From contig NZ_JBFAPK010000054.1 in the NCBI RefSeq assembly GCF_040676675.1, forward strand, positions 1 to 49,416: DNA of 49,416 bases, read 5' to 3'. The notes under the pieces are model-generated. The model was not told the origin of the DNA, did not search any database, and saw only the letters and a list, made by a program, of their open reading frames with translations. The number at the start of each line of letters is the position of its first letter. Position 1 is the first letter of the stretch. This DNA is from JBFAPK01 sp040676675. Lineage in GTDB: Bacteria; Actinomycetota; Actinomycetes; Mycobacteriales; Micromonosporaceae. Positions 22,816 through 31,722 of the stretch are shown here, piece after piece. The position numbers and the translations under genes were made by a program.

Positions 22816-24051
22816 TCAGCTGGCCGTCTCGGCGGGCACGTCCGCGCCGTCCTTGTCGGACTTCTGGGCGTTCCCAACAGTCGGGACGATGCCGGCCAGG
22901 CCGGAGAGCATCTGGCCGAGCTGCGAGGTGACCGCGTCCTTCTGACGGGTGAGGTCCTCGACCTCGCGGCGGGCCGCCTGCGTGGTCAGCTCCGCCTCGG
23001 TCTTCGCCTCGCTGAGCAGCCGGTGCGCCTCCGCCCGGGCCTCGTTGAGGGTCTTGTCGGCCAGCGCCTTCGCCTTGTCGATGGTCTCGGCGGCGTTGCG
23101 CTCGGACTCGATCCGGCGTGCCTCGGCGCGCTGCTCGATCTCCTTGGCCCGGTCCTGGGCGGCCCGGGCGCGCTGCTCGGCCTCGCCGACCAGCTTCTGG
23201 GTCTGCGCGACCTGGGCGGCGTGCCGCTCGGACTCCTCCCGCTCGGCCCGCTCCCGGCGCTCGGCCAGCTGCAGCTCCAGCGCCTGCAGGTCCTTGTCGC
23301 GCTTGTCCCGGGCGTCGGTGAGCAGCTTGGTCGCCTCGGCGCGCTTCTCCTCGGCCTCCCGGGCCGCCTTCGCCCGCAGCTGGGTGATCTCGCGCTCGGC
23401 GGTCGCGCGGAGGGTCGCCACCTCCCGCTCCACCGTCGACTTCAGCTCGGCGACCTCGTGCGCGGTCACCGTACGCAGCTGCTTGGTCTCCCGGTCGGCG
23501 TCCGCGCGCAGCGTGTCGGCCTCCCGCCGAGCCTGCACCCGGACCTCGGCGGCCTCCCGCTCGGCGGCGGTACGCACCGCGCCGGCCTCCCGCTCGGCGG
23601 TGGCCTTCATGGCGGCGGCCTCGGCGCGGGCCTTGTCGGTGATCTCACGCGCCTCGAGGCGGGCGGCGGAGAGGATCCCCTCCGACTCGCGCTTGGCCTC
23701 GCCGCGGTGGTCGTTGGCCTGCTCCTCGGCCAGCCGCAGGATCTGCTCGACCCGGGTGCCCAGGCCGGAGAGGGTCGGCCGGTTGTTCTCCTCGAGCTGC
23801 TTGTTGGTGTCGGTGAGCTTCTGCTCCACCGCGTTGAGCCGCTGTTCGGCCTGGCGCAGCCGGCGCTGCGCGTCGTTCATGCGCTGCTCGGCCTCGGCAC
23901 GGGCCTGCTCGGACTGGGCCAGGGCGGCGTTGAGCCGGCCGAGGTGGCTGTTGACCTGCTCGCGGTCGTAACCGCGCAGGGCGACCGTGAAGTCTGGTTG
24001 CGAGTTCGCGTTATCGAAGAACGCAAGAGGGGAGGACTGCTGCTGGGGCAT
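22816..24051 (-). CDS. DivIVA-domain coiled-coil protein, FilP-like
   Basis: The protein has 411 residues. After a short polar start (MPQQQSSPLAFFDNANSQ), the segment PDFTVALRGYDREQVNSHLG is the DivIVA-type N-terminal module, closely similar to that of the downstream protein. Residues 40-380 are coiled coil, rich in AEREA and EARRE blocks, and the tail is acidic. SGLGTRVEQILRLAEEQAND is shared with the neighbour's HLGPRVEQILTLAEEQAEAI, so the two genes are paralogs. FilP-type proteins form filaments behind growing hyphal tips. The arrangement next to mce, thiolase and meaB genes about 9 kb away recalls the Streptomyces region around scy/filP, though here other genes have been inserted. Confidence 0.75.
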   Translation of the reverse strand: MPQQQSSPLAFFDNANSQPDFTVALRGYDREQVNSHLGRLNAALAQSEQARAEAEQRMNDAQRRLRQAEQRLNAVEQKLTDTNKQLEENNRPTLSGLGTRVEQILRLAEEQANDHRGEAKRESEGILSAARLEAREITDKARAEAAAMKATAEREAGAVRTAAEREAAEVRVQARREADTLRADADRETKQLRTVTAHEVAELKSTVEREVATLRATAEREITQLRAKAAREAEEKRAEATKLLTDARDKRDKDLQALELQLAERRERAEREESERHAAQVAQTQKLVGEAEQRARAAQDRAKEIEQRAEARRIESERNAAETIDKAKALADKTLNEARAEAHRLLSEAKTEAELTTQAARREVEDLTRQKDAVTSQLGQMLSGLAGIVPTVGNAQKSDKDGADVPAETAS

Positions 24052-24244
24052 TGGGACATACTTGCAGACACACCAGGGTGGTTCGCAAGACCGGGGTGTG
24101 CCTCTCCTGACCGGTTCACATGGTCAACTTTGGCCGGCCCGCGCCGGTGCGTGATCGCCCTCCGGCAACGGCCGAAATCATCGCTGTCGCCCGCGCGGTT
24201 CGTACCGGCGCAGTTCGAAAAACGTTTCGTCGTCGTACACCACA

Positions 24245-24325
24245 GGCGCGCCGCCGGAACCGCTGCGGCGCGCCGGGAAAGACCGCCCCGCCGCCCGAAC
24301 CGCCCCGGAGACGGCGGTTCGGGCG
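24245..24325 (-). terminator. Two consecutive terminator hairpins after the GH89 gene
   Basis: CGCCCGAACCGCC (24292-24304) pairs perfectly with GGCGGTTCGGGCG (24313-24325) around an 8-nt loop, 18 bases past the GH89 stop. A second perfect 10-bp stem follows (GGCGCGCCGC at 24245-24254 with GCGGCGCGCC at 24265-24274). Together they should stop transcription of the very long GH89 gene before the FilP-like gene. The rest of the 24052-24342 gap contains no coding sequence I can support. Confidence 0.8.
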
Positions 24326-24342
24326 CGCGGGTCGGGCCGGGC

Positions 24343-27300
24343 TCAGCCGCGCGGGCCGCCGCCGGGCTGCCAGTCGGTCCAGGTGTAGTCGGTCCGCTGG
24401 TAGCGCGTCCAGACCTGGTCCGGCCGCAGGGCGTGCGCCTCCAGCCGACCGTCCTGGTTGGTCGCCACGTCGACGTCCGTACCGCCGCCACCGAGCTGCT
24501 GCCAGGCGCCCCAGCCGGCGTTCGGCGAGGTCTGCGGGCGCTGCCACGTCCCGGTGGCGGTGACGGCGATCAGTTGGAGCAGCCCGCGCGGGTCCCGGCC
24601 GAGGCCGAGCCGGGCCCCGCTCGGCCCGCCCACCGGCGCCGCGACGGTCCAGTCGCCGCTGGTCGAAGCCTGGTACCGGTGGAGCACCCCGGTCGCGGTG
24701 GCGAGGAAGAGCTCCAGCCGCCGGTCCGCGGCGGGCGCCACGGCCAGGTCGGCGGCGGCGGGCCCGATCGGCAGCCACCCGCCCCACCCGCCGTTCACCG
24801 CCGCCTGGTCCCGCTGGTACGTGCCGTCCGCGCCGGACGCGAAGGCGACCAGGGTGCCGTCCTCGTTGCGGGCCAGCGCCAGGGCGGCGTCGGTCGGACC
24901 GGCGGTCTGCTCCCAGTCCGACCAGCTCCCGTCGGGGGTACGCCAGCGGTGCCAGACGCCGGCCGATCCGGCCAGGTACAGCTCCAGCCGGCCGTCGGCC
25001 GACGGACCGAGCACGACGTCCCGCCCGCCCGGGCCGAAGCTCACCCAGCCGCCCCACCCGCCGTTGACGGCGGTCTGGCCACGCTGCCAGGTCCCCGCCG
25101 GACCGGTGGCGAAGAGCTGCAACCGGCCGTCGGGGTCCCGCCCGATCGCCAGCGACGCGGCGCCCGCCGGGCCGCCGGTCGTCTCCCAGGCGCTCCAGCC
25201 GGCGTTGGTCGCGGTCTGCCAGCGGTGCCAGACCCCGTCGGCCGCCGCCACGAAGGTCTCCAGCCGCCCGTCCAGGTCGGGCGCGCTCACCACCCGCCCG
25301 GACGACTGGTACCGGTGCAGGTCGTTGCCGGGTCCGGCGGGCCGCAGTATCCGGAAGCCGGTGAACTCGGCGGTGCCGACCGCGCCGGCGGCGTCGACCG
25401 GGGTGACGAAGAGCGCGGCGTCGAGGCGGGACGCGGCCCCGGGCGCGGTGGCGGTACCGACCTGGGTCCAGGTCCTGCCGTCGGCGCTGGCGTACCCGGT
25501 GAAGGTGGTGCCGGACCTGGTCAGCTTCAACCAGACCGGGGACCCGCTCCAGGCGAGCGTGGTCGTACCGTCCAGCGCGCCGCCGCCGGTGCTGTCCCAC
25601 TGGAGGGTCACGCCGTGCCCGGGGGTGCGGGCCAGCAGCACCGAGCCGGCCGAACCGTCCCGGGTCAGCGAGTTGCGCACCAGGATGCCGGCCTTGGCCC
25701 ACGGGCCCGTGTCGTCCTGGCGGGTCACGGTCGTGACGACCGACTCGCCCGAGCCGAGCGCCGCCTGCCGGTAGACCGCGCCGAACTGGTACGTGCGGCC
25801 CCACAGGTCGGCGCCGGCCGCGAAGACCGCGTACCGGGCGCCGCTCTGGGTGGCACCGGAGCGGGTGTCGCCCGCGCGCACCTGGTTCGGCGCCTGCGGC
25901 GGCTGCCCCACCCGCAACACGCCGACCGCGCCGGCCTGGTGCGGCGTGCCGCCGTCGGAGTACCCGGCGGTGGCGGTCAGCGCCAGCGTGGCCAGCGCGG
26001 TACCGGCCGGCAGGGTCGGCGCCGGGGTGATCCGCCAGCCGACGACCACGGACGCACCGGGCGGCACCGTGGCGAAGCTGGTCGGCCCGGTCGCCGTCAC
26101 CGTGGTACCGGCCGGCGCGGTCAGGCCGATCGTCACGCCGGTACGGGGGCGGCCCGGGTCGCGGTTGGTGAACCGCACGTCGAGCGTGGCCGTCGCGCCC
26201 GGCGCGCAGACCGGGGAGTCCGGGTCGAGGATCCGCACCACGCCCTGCCCGGGCTCGGCGGTGAGTTCGGCGACGATCCGGGTCGCCACCTCGTACGGGT
26301 CGCCGACCGGTTCGGTCGGGTACGCCTTCGTTGCCCGGGTCCACGCCTCGCTCGCCGCCTGCCAGGTCGCCGCGTCCGAGCTGGGCGGCTGCGCGTTGCC
26401 GGCCTCCACCCGGGCCACGAGCTGGGAGAAGTAGCTGGCCCAGCGGGGCCGGTAGTAGTCGGCGAGCAGCCCGTGCCACTCCCGGTTGGCGTACTCGTGC
26501 AGCCGCTCGTACGCCTTCGAGGTCCAGATGGTGATGATCGTGCGGGCGTCGTACTCCAGGGCGGCCCGCTCCGCGTCGGTCGCGCCGAGCGCCCGGGCGT
26601 CGGCGAGCCAGCGCCCCAGCAGCCAGTACCGGTCGGTGCCGAGCAGTTCGTCGGTGCGGTCGAGGTAGCGCAGGAACCGTCCGGTGAGGGTGCGCAGCAG
26701 CGGCCCGTCGAGGGCGGCGTGCGCGGCCCGGATCTCGTCGAGCAGCAGCCGGGCCCGGTTGGCGAGCAGTTGGCGGGTGACGTCGACCAGGTCGTAGCGG
26801 TACGTCGGCAGCCCGCGCACGGCCGGGTCGGCCGCCAACAGCTCGACGAACGCCGGCGGGAAGAGGTCCGGGTCGTACCGCCAGCCGCGCGCACCGGTCC
26901 GCGACGACTGGGCCACGGTGAGGGCGGGCAGGGCCGCGAAGGGGGTCTCGAACGGTCCCTCGCCGCCGGTGTCGCCGGTGAAGCGGTACGCGTAGGCGGT
27001 GGCCAGCAGCGTCTGCCAGGCCGCCGCCGCGTGCGGGTCGTCGCGGCCGTACCGGCGTCGGGCGTAGTCGCGTACCCAGCCGTCCAGCTCGACCGGCTCG
27101 TCCCGCCAGGCGGTCTCGCTCCACAGGTCGCCGGTGACCGGGTTGTGGTGGTGCGCCTCGGGCACGAAGGCGGTGCCGGCCAGCCGGCCCCGCTCGGCGG
27201 CCGGGAGCCGGCGGACCTCGGGCAGGGTCCCGGCCGGTTCGCGCAGGCTGCCGAACATGCCGAGCCGCCCGCCGAAGTTGCCGATCGAGCCCCAGGCCCA

Positions 27301-28512
27301 GGGCGCGCCCCAGTACGCCTCGGTCCGCTGCCACGGGGCGGCGTCGTCGGCGTCCAGGTCGAGCACGAGGACCCGGTCGGTGTCGATCGCGTCGAGCAGC
27401 TCCCGGCGCGGGTTGCCCGCCCAGCCCTGGAGGATCCAGACCGAGCCCGGTGCGGCGCTGGTCAGCGCCGCCTGCACGGCCTGCCCGGCCGCCCCGAGCG
27501 CGACCCCGCCGAGGCTGCCGCCCTCGTGCAGCAGGTCGTTGGAGTAGTGGGTGGTGGTGCCGAAGTGCGCCGCCTGGGACTGGTAGAACGCGGCGGCCAC
27601 GGACCGGTACAGCGGGTCGGTGGTGGCGAGCCAGTCGGGGCGGGGCTGGCCGCTGTACGTGCCCTGGGGCACCACGGTGGCGCCCGGGTTGGCGGCGGCG
27701 AAGATGTCGTTCGGCACGTGCCCGATGAAGGCGGGGAAGACCGGGGTGATGCCCAGCTCGCGCATCCGGTCGACGATCCGCGCCCCGAGGTCGGCGCGGC
27801 GCTGCAGCTGCCCGGTGGTGACCGGGCCGTTGCCGGCGGAGATGCTGCCGTACCACTGCCAGGGCTGGTGCGCCGGCTGCGGGATCCAGCCGAGCACCTG
27901 TGCCGCGGTCAGCCGGAACCTGGTGAGCGTCTCGTACCAGACGATCTCCTGGCCGACCAGCGCCAGGGCCCGGTTCACCCCGCTGGCGGCGAGGTAGTCG
28001 AGTTCGCGTTCCCACTCCGACCAGCCCCAGTACGGCGCCGTGTAGCCGAAGACGCAGAAGTTGTAGGCGTACCGGTCGGTCAGCTCGGTACGGCGGGTGA
28101 TCGGCGCGCCGGGCGCGGGGAGCGTACCGGGGAGCGCGAGCTGGTCGCCGTTCCAGGAGAGGTGGCCACCGGCCACGTACTTGAGCCACCAGTGGAAGCC
28201 GGAGACCAGGGCGACGGTGCTGGTGCCGGCGAGCGTGACCCGTCCGGGCGCGCCGCCGATGGTGAACCGGTCGGCGTCGCCGTCGGGCGTCAGCGTCTGG
28301 AGGGCGAACTGGCCGGCGCGGGCGGCGTCCCCGGCCAGCAGCCGGGTGATCGCCGCGCGGGCGGCGTCGAGGTCGGGCGGGGCCGGCGCGGCGGGCGTGG
28401 CCGCGGCGGCGCGTACCGGTGTCAGGCCGGCCACGGCGGTGGCCGCGGCCCCGGCGAGGAGCGTACGGCGGGAGAGGGGGCGACGCAGGGGTGACCACGG
28501 CAGCTCGGGCAC
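24343..28512 (-). CDS. Secreted alpha-N-acetylglucosaminidase (GH89) with lectin-like beta-propeller
   Basis: The protein has 1389 residues. LSRRTLLAGAAATAVAGL near the N-terminus is a Tat signal. Residues 40-735 are GH89 (NAGLU-like): FHWWLKYVAGGHLSW, RYAYNFCVFGYTAPYWGWSE, then NDLLHEGG with Glu330 and VPEAHHHNPV with Glu452. These occupy the places of the two catalytic glutamates of human NAGLU (E316, E446). A NEW3-like immunoglobulin fold follows (about 760-855), then a concanavalin-like module (about 890-1055). The last 325 residues are seven repeats of the form DGRLxLF...GxWxRxQT...GWxxW, a PLL/tectonin-type propeller that probably binds glycans. The enzyme should release terminal alpha-linked GlcNAc from extracellular polymers. 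It has its own terminators. Confidence 0.88.
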   Translation of the reverse strand: MPELPWSPLRRPLSRRTLLAGAAATAVAGLTPVRAAAATPAAPAPPDLDAARAAITRLLAGDAARAGQFALQTLTPDGDADRFTIGGAPGRVTLAGTSTVALVSGFHWWLKYVAGGHLSWNGDQLALPGTLPAPGAPITRRTELTDRYAYNFCVFGYTAPYWGWSEWERELDYLAASGVNRALALVGQEIVWYETLTRFRLTAAQVLGWIPQPAHQPWQWYGSISAGNGPVTTGQLQRRADLGARIVDRMRELGITPVFPAFIGHVPNDIFAAANPGATVVPQGTYSGQPRPDWLATTDPLYRSVAAAFYQSQAAHFGTTTHYSNDLLHEGGSLGGVALGAAGQAVQAALTSAAPGSVWILQGWAGNPRRELLDAIDTDRVLVLDLDADDAAPWQRTEAYWGAPWAWGSIGNFGGRLGMFGSLREPAGTLPEVRRLPAAERGRLAGTAFVPEAHHHNPVTGDLWSETAWRDEPVELDGWVRDYARRRYGRDDPHAAAAWQTLLATAYAYRFTGDTGGEGPFETPFAALPALTVAQSSRTGARGWRYDPDLFPPAFVELLAADPAVRGLPTYRYDLVDVTRQLLANRARLLLDEIRAAHAALDGPLLRTLTGRFLRYLDRTDELLGTDRYWLLGRWLADARALGATDAERAALEYDARTIITIWTSKAYERLHEYANREWHGLLADYYRPRWASYFSQLVARVEAGNAQPPSSDAATWQAASEAWTRATKAYPTEPVGDPYEVATRIVAELTAEPGQGVVRILDPDSPVCAPGATATLDVRFTNRDPGRPRTGVTIGLTAPAGTTVTATGPTSFATVPPGASVVVGWRITPAPTLPAGTALATLALTATAGYSDGGTPHQAGAVGVLRVGQPPQAPNQVRAGDTRSGATQSGARYAVFAAGADLWGRTYQFGAVYRQAALGSGESVVTTVTRQDDTGPWAKAGILVRNSLTRDGSAGSVLLARTPGHGVTLQWDSTGGGALDGTTTLAWSGSPVWLKLTRSGTTFTGYASADGRTWTQVGTATAPGAASRLDAALFVTPVDAAGAVGTAEFTGFRILRPAGPGNDLHRYQSSGRVVSAPDLDGRLETFVAAADGVWHRWQTATNAGWSAWETTGGPAGAASLAIGRDPDGRLQLFATGPAGTWQRGQTAVNGGWGGWVSFGPGGRDVVLGPSADGRLELYLAGSAGVWHRWRTPDGSWSDWEQTAGPTDAALALARNEDGTLVAFASGADGTYQRDQAAVNGGWGGWLPIGPAAADLAVAPAADRRLELFLATATGVLHRYQASTSGDWTVAAPVGGPSGARLGLGRDPRGLLQLIAVTATGTWQRPQTSPNAGWGAWQQLGGGGTDVDVATNQDGRLEAHALRPDQVWTRYQRTDYTWTDWQPGGGPRG

Positions 28513-28655
28513 GGCTTCTCCAGGCGTGGGCCGGTCCGGACGCGGCGGCTCCGGTGTGGCGGAAACCTTCGATGGCCGAGACCGTCATGAAGTTTGGTGC
28601 CACGAATTATCCGCAGTGATCACCGGGAGGGGAAGGGTGTGGCGACGCGCCCGGG

Positions 28656-30023
28656 TCAGTGGCCGCGGAAGCGGTTGATCGCGGTGGCGTGCCGGTCGCG
28701 CAGCTCCTGGTCGCGTACGCCGAGCCCCTCGGCCGGCGCGAGGCAGCGCACGCCGACCTTGCCCTGGTGCGCGTTGCGGTGCACCTCGTACGCGGCCTGG
28801 CCGGTCCGCTCCAGGGGATAGGTCCGGGAGACGGTGGGGTGGATCCGGCCGAGCGCGACCAGCCGGTTGGCCTCCCACGCCTCCCGGTAGTTGGCGAAGT
28901 GGCTGCCGATGATCCGTTTGAGGTGCATCCACAGGTACCGGTTGTCGAACTGGTGCAGGTAACCGCTGGTGGAGGCGCAGGTGACGACGGTACCGCCGCG
29001 TTTGGCGACGTAGACGCTGGCGCCGAAGGTCTCCCGGCCCGGATGCTCGAAGACGATGTCGGGGTCCTCGCCACCGGTGAGTTCGCGGATCCGCTCGCCG
29101 AACCGGCGCCACTCGTCGGGGTCCTGAGTCTGCTCGTCCGACCAGAACCGGAATCCCTCGGCCGTTCGGTCGATCACCAGCTCGGCGCCCATCCGGCGGC
29201 ACAGCTCGGCCTTCTCGGGCGAGGAGACCACGCAGACCGGTATCGCCCCGCCGTGCAGCGCGAGCTGGGTGGCGTACCCGCCGAGGCCGCCGGAGGCGCC
29301 CCAGATCAGCACCACGTCGCCCTGCTTCATCGCCGCGCCGTGGTGCGAGACGAGCTGCCGGTACGCGGTGGAGTTGACCAGCCCCGGGCTGGCCGCCTCC
29401 TCCCAGCTCAGGTGGCGCGGCTTGGGCATCAGCTGGTTCGCCTTCACCACGGCGAGCTCGGCCAGCCCGCCGAAGTTCGTCTCGAAGCCCCAGATCCGCT
29501 GCTGCGGGTCGAGCATGGTGTCGTCGTGCCCCGCCGCGTCCTCCAGCTCGACCGAGAGGCAGTGCGCCACCACCTCGTCGCCGGGCCGCCACCGGGTCAC
29601 CCCGGGCCCGACCCGCAGCACGACGCCGGCCGCGTCCGAGCCCACCACGTGGTACGGCAGGTCGTGCCGGCGGGTCAGCTCGGAGAGCCGGGCGTAGCGG
29701 CGGAGGAACCGGAAGGTCGGCAGCGGCTCGAAGATGCTGGTCCAGACCGTGTTGTAGTTGATCGCGCTGGCCAGCACCGCGACCAGCGCCTCGCCCGGCG
29801 CGAGCTGCGGGGTCGGCACCTCCGCGAGCCGCAGCGACCTGCGCGGGTCCCGGTCGCGCACCGGCGTGCCGTCGAACATTCCGGCGTCCTCGGCGCGGAC
29901 CACCACGCCCCGGTAGCAGGGCGGCACCGGTACGTCGGCGATCCTCGCGAGCTGGCGGCCCGGGTCCGCGCCGGCCGTGGCGGCCGCCTCCGCGTCCATG
30001 ATCACTTCCAGGATGTCCTGCAC
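28656..30023 (-). CDS. ccr: Crotonyl-CoA carboxylase/reductase
   Basis: The protein has 455 residues. The GTG at 30023 has GGGAGG 8 bases ahead; an open frame further upstream lacks a site. The MDR-type reductase core is plain: INYNTVW (Asn89, Asn91), FETNFGG (Phe180-Glu181), IWGASGGLGGYATQLAL for NADPH, and GYLHQFDNRYLWM (His357). These segments match the Asn, Phe, Glu and His that form the CO2 pocket in characterised Ccr enzymes. The reaction is reductive carboxylation of crotonyl-CoA to (2S)-ethylmalonyl-CoA, used in the ethylmalonyl-CoA pathway and as a polyketide extender unit. The gene stands alone, with a long leader region of its own, rather than in an operon with the mutase and epimerase genes further right. 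Confidence 0.93.
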   Translation of the reverse strand: MQDILEVIMDAEAAATAGADPGRQLARIADVPVPPCYRGVVVRAEDAGMFDGTPVRDRDPRRSLRLAEVPTPQLAPGEALVAVLASAINYNTVWTSIFEPLPTFRFLRRYARLSELTRRHDLPYHVVGSDAAGVVLRVGPGVTRWRPGDEVVAHCLSVELEDAAGHDDTMLDPQQRIWGFETNFGGLAELAVVKANQLMPKPRHLSWEEAASPGLVNSTAYRQLVSHHGAAMKQGDVVLIWGASGGLGGYATQLALHGGAIPVCVVSSPEKAELCRRMGAELVIDRTAEGFRFWSDEQTQDPDEWRRFGERIRELTGGEDPDIVFEHPGRETFGASVYVAKRGGTVVTCASTSGYLHQFDNRYLWMHLKRIIGSHFANYREAWEANRLVALGRIHPTVSRTYPLERTGQAAYEVHRNAHQGKVGVRCLAPAEGLGVRDQELRDRHATAINRFRGH

Positions 30024-30184
30024 GGTGTGACCTCCCGCTCGTCCGGACCGGCCCGGTGTCCCCGCCGGCCGAAGCCATCGTCGTCGGGGTTCGGCGGGGG
30101 CCGCCATGTCGGCGGGCGACACAACCGCCGGTGCCGGTACTGCTGTGGGGGCGGACGTTACTGAGCGGTAGTTAAGGGGCGGAA

Positions 30185-30203
30185 GCGGTTTGTGAAAAAC
30201 CGC
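30185..30203 (-). promoter_or_regulatory. Small inverted repeat upstream of ccr
   Basis: GCGGTTT (30185-30191) and AAACCGC (30197-30203) form a 7-bp inverted repeat around 5 bases, 162 bases before the ccr start. It may be a repressor site or part of the promoter; the AT content is locally raised. Only the symmetry supports this. Confidence 0.3.
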
Positions 30204-30303
30204 ACCGACATCGACGGATAGCTGCGCGTATCTGCGCGGTGACCGGGCCGAACGCGCCGTCGTGCGCGCCTCGCCCCCTTGCTCCCACCGCCATCACCCC
30301 GGT

Positions 30304-30373
30304 CGATCATGGACAGGTGGCCGAGACACAAGCCGCGAAAGCGGACGAATTCTCGACCACAAGTCCATGATCG
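30304..30373. repeat. 70-bp palindromic element with GNRA tetraloop
   Basis: The outer arms (30304-30326 and 30351-30373) match at 20 of 23 positions, the last 11 bp perfectly. Inside, CCGC-GAAA-GCGG (30333-30344) makes a 4-bp stem with a GAAA loop, flanked by 6-nt internal loops. As RNA or single-stranded DNA this is one long hairpin. It looks like a REP-type intergenic palindrome. There is no coding potential. Confidence 0.75.
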
Positions 30374-30375
30374 GC

Positions 30376-30399
30376 GCGGACGCGGACGCGGACGCGGAC
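30376..30399 (+). repeat. Short hexamer array, GCGGAC x 4
   Basis: Four perfect copies of GCGGAC lie 2 bases after the palindrome, followed by a G-rich stretch up to the stop codon of the luciferase-like gene. It is a small cousin of the 13-copy hexamer at 1166. Confidence 0.85.
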
Positions 30400-30443
30400 G
30401 GGGGCGGGGGGCGTCGGCCGGGGGCGGGCGCGGAGGCGGGGGC

Positions 30444-31571
30444 TTACCTGCCGGCCAGGCGCGCCACGATCGGCGCCGCCGCGTCGAGGTTGCCGCCGAG
30501 GTGCAGATAGCTCACCCCGAACCGTTCCCGGATCTCCAGTAGCCGCTCCACGCACTCGTCCACGCCGCCGTGCAGCACGGCCGGGGAGCGGACCGGCAGC
30601 GTCGTGCCGAGGCTTCGGGCGTGGCTGGAGGAGCTGCGGTGCTCCCGGCCACGGTGGACGACCCGGACGTCGAACATCCGCAGCTGGAACTCCAGCGCGT
30701 GCGGGTCGCGCCCGACCGCGCGCGCCGCCGTACGGGCCCAGGAGATCTTTCGGGCGGTCCGCTCCTCGGTCAGCTCGGCCAGCGCGGCGCCCGGGTCGAC
30801 GCCGGGCGCGAGCCGGGGGTTGATCCCGACGATGTCGGCCCGGCTGCCGGCCAGCTCCAGGATCCGCCGGCTCCCGCCCCCGACCAGCAGCGGTGGCCGG
30901 GGCCGCTGCACCGGCGCGGGCACCCCGGCGAGCCCGCCTATCCGGTAGTACCGCCCGGTGAAGTCGACCGGTACGCCGTCGAAGAGCGCGGTGATCACCT
31001 CGATCGACTCGGCGAGCCGGTCGACGCGTACCCCGGGCGGGTCGAACGGCAGCCCGGCCGCGTCGTGGTCGTCGCGCAGCCACCCGGCGCCCAGCCCGAT
31101 CTCCACCCGACCGCCCGAGAAGACGTCGAGGTTGGCCAGCGACCGGTGCAGCAGCGCCGGGTGCCGGAAGTCGTTGCAGAAGACCAGCCCGAGCACCCGG
31201 AGCCGGGACGTCGCGGCCGCCGCCATCGTCATCGCCACCAGCGGGTCCATCGCCCATCCGCCGGTGAGGTGATCGGAGATGGAGACCGAGCTGAAGCCGA
31301 GGTCCTCGATCCGGCGTACCTCGTCGAGCCAGCGCGGTACCGGCCGGTCCAGCGCGGGCATCGCGGCGGTGAACCGGAACGGTGGCGGAGCGCCGATCTC
31401 GAACCTCCCTGCCGTGCCGTGAACCCGTCGTGCCCGTGAATTGCCTGGTGCCCGTGGGTTGCTGTTGGTGCCCGTGGGTTGTTTGGTGCCCGTGGGTTGG
31501 TCGAGCCGTGAACGCGTCGCGTCCTGGCGGATCGGGCGACGGTACGACCGCGGGCGGCGCCCGGGACGCAC
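30444..31571 (-). CDS. Luciferase-like (LLM) F420-dependent-type oxidoreductase
   Basis: The core is a TIM-barrel luciferase-like enzyme: PFRFTAAMPALDRP, LGFSSVSISDHLTGGWAMDP, FCNDFRHPALLHRSLANLDV, EIGLGAGWLRDDHDAAGLPF, PPLLVGGGSRRILELAG. It resembles the actinobacterial subgroup that uses F420. The start is a problem. Homology begins at about 31382, but no ATG, GTG or TTG lies in frame nearby except an internal ATG at 31361 that would cut the first strand. The nearest upstream start is GTG 31571, giving 375 residues with a 65-residue low-complexity leader (PTGTKQPTGT, NSNPRAPGN) encoded by a 15-base repeat. The true start may be non-standard, or the 5' end may be altered by the repeat. The substrate is unknown. 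Confidence 0.7.
   Translation of the reverse strand: MRPGRRPRSYRRPIRQDATRSRLDQPTGTKQPTGTNSNPRAPGNSRARRVHGTAGRFEIGAPPPFRFTAAMPALDRPVPRWLDEVRRIEDLGFSSVSISDHLTGGWAMDPLVAMTMAAAATSRLRVLGLVFCNDFRHPALLHRSLANLDVFSGGRVEIGLGAGWLRDDHDAAGLPFDPPGVRVDRLAESIEVITALFDGVPVDFTGRYYRIGGLAGVPAPVQRPRPPLLVGGGSRRILELAGSRADIVGINPRLAPGVDPGAALAELTEERTARKISWARTAARAVGRDPHALEFQLRMFDVRVVHRGREHRSSSSHARSLGTTLPVRSPAVLHGGVDECVERLLEIRERFGVSYLHLGGNLDAAAPIVARLAGR
31447..31499. repeat. Three copies of a 15-base word in the LLM leader
   Basis: GGTGCCCGTGGGTTG occurs at 31447, 31467 and 31485, spaced 20 and 18 bases apart, and related words continue on both sides. The array lies inside the open frame ahead of the conserved LLM domain, and between divergent promoters for the LLM and oxygenase genes. 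Confidence 0.85.
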
Positions 31572-31722
31572 TCCGGGTGCGACCCGCGACGCGATGCCGG
31601 GCCGGTGCGGCGTGGGGCAGTCGGATCGACGACAACGGGCGCCCTCCGCGCGCCTGTCGGCCCGCGCAACGAACCGCGGAAACTACCGTGACCAGCGGTT
31701 GGCCGGAGAAGGGGAGGTCGCG

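Larger units (their letters stand above)
30024..30443. other. Leader and spacer region upstream of ccr
   Basis: This 420-base gap precedes ccr and follows the luciferase-like gene on the same strand. It contains the hairpin GCGGTTT/AAACCGC, a stretch with TTACT and AGTTAA around 30158, a 70-bp palindrome and a short GCGGAC array. These are listed separately where distinct. I see no gene in it. Confidence 0.7.

Noticed and set aside
22396..28494. A 2032-codon plus-strand open frame across the coiled-coil and GH89 genes
   Set aside because: It is an antisense shadow of GC-rich genes on the minus strand. The composition is Gly/Arg/Val/Leu without domains.
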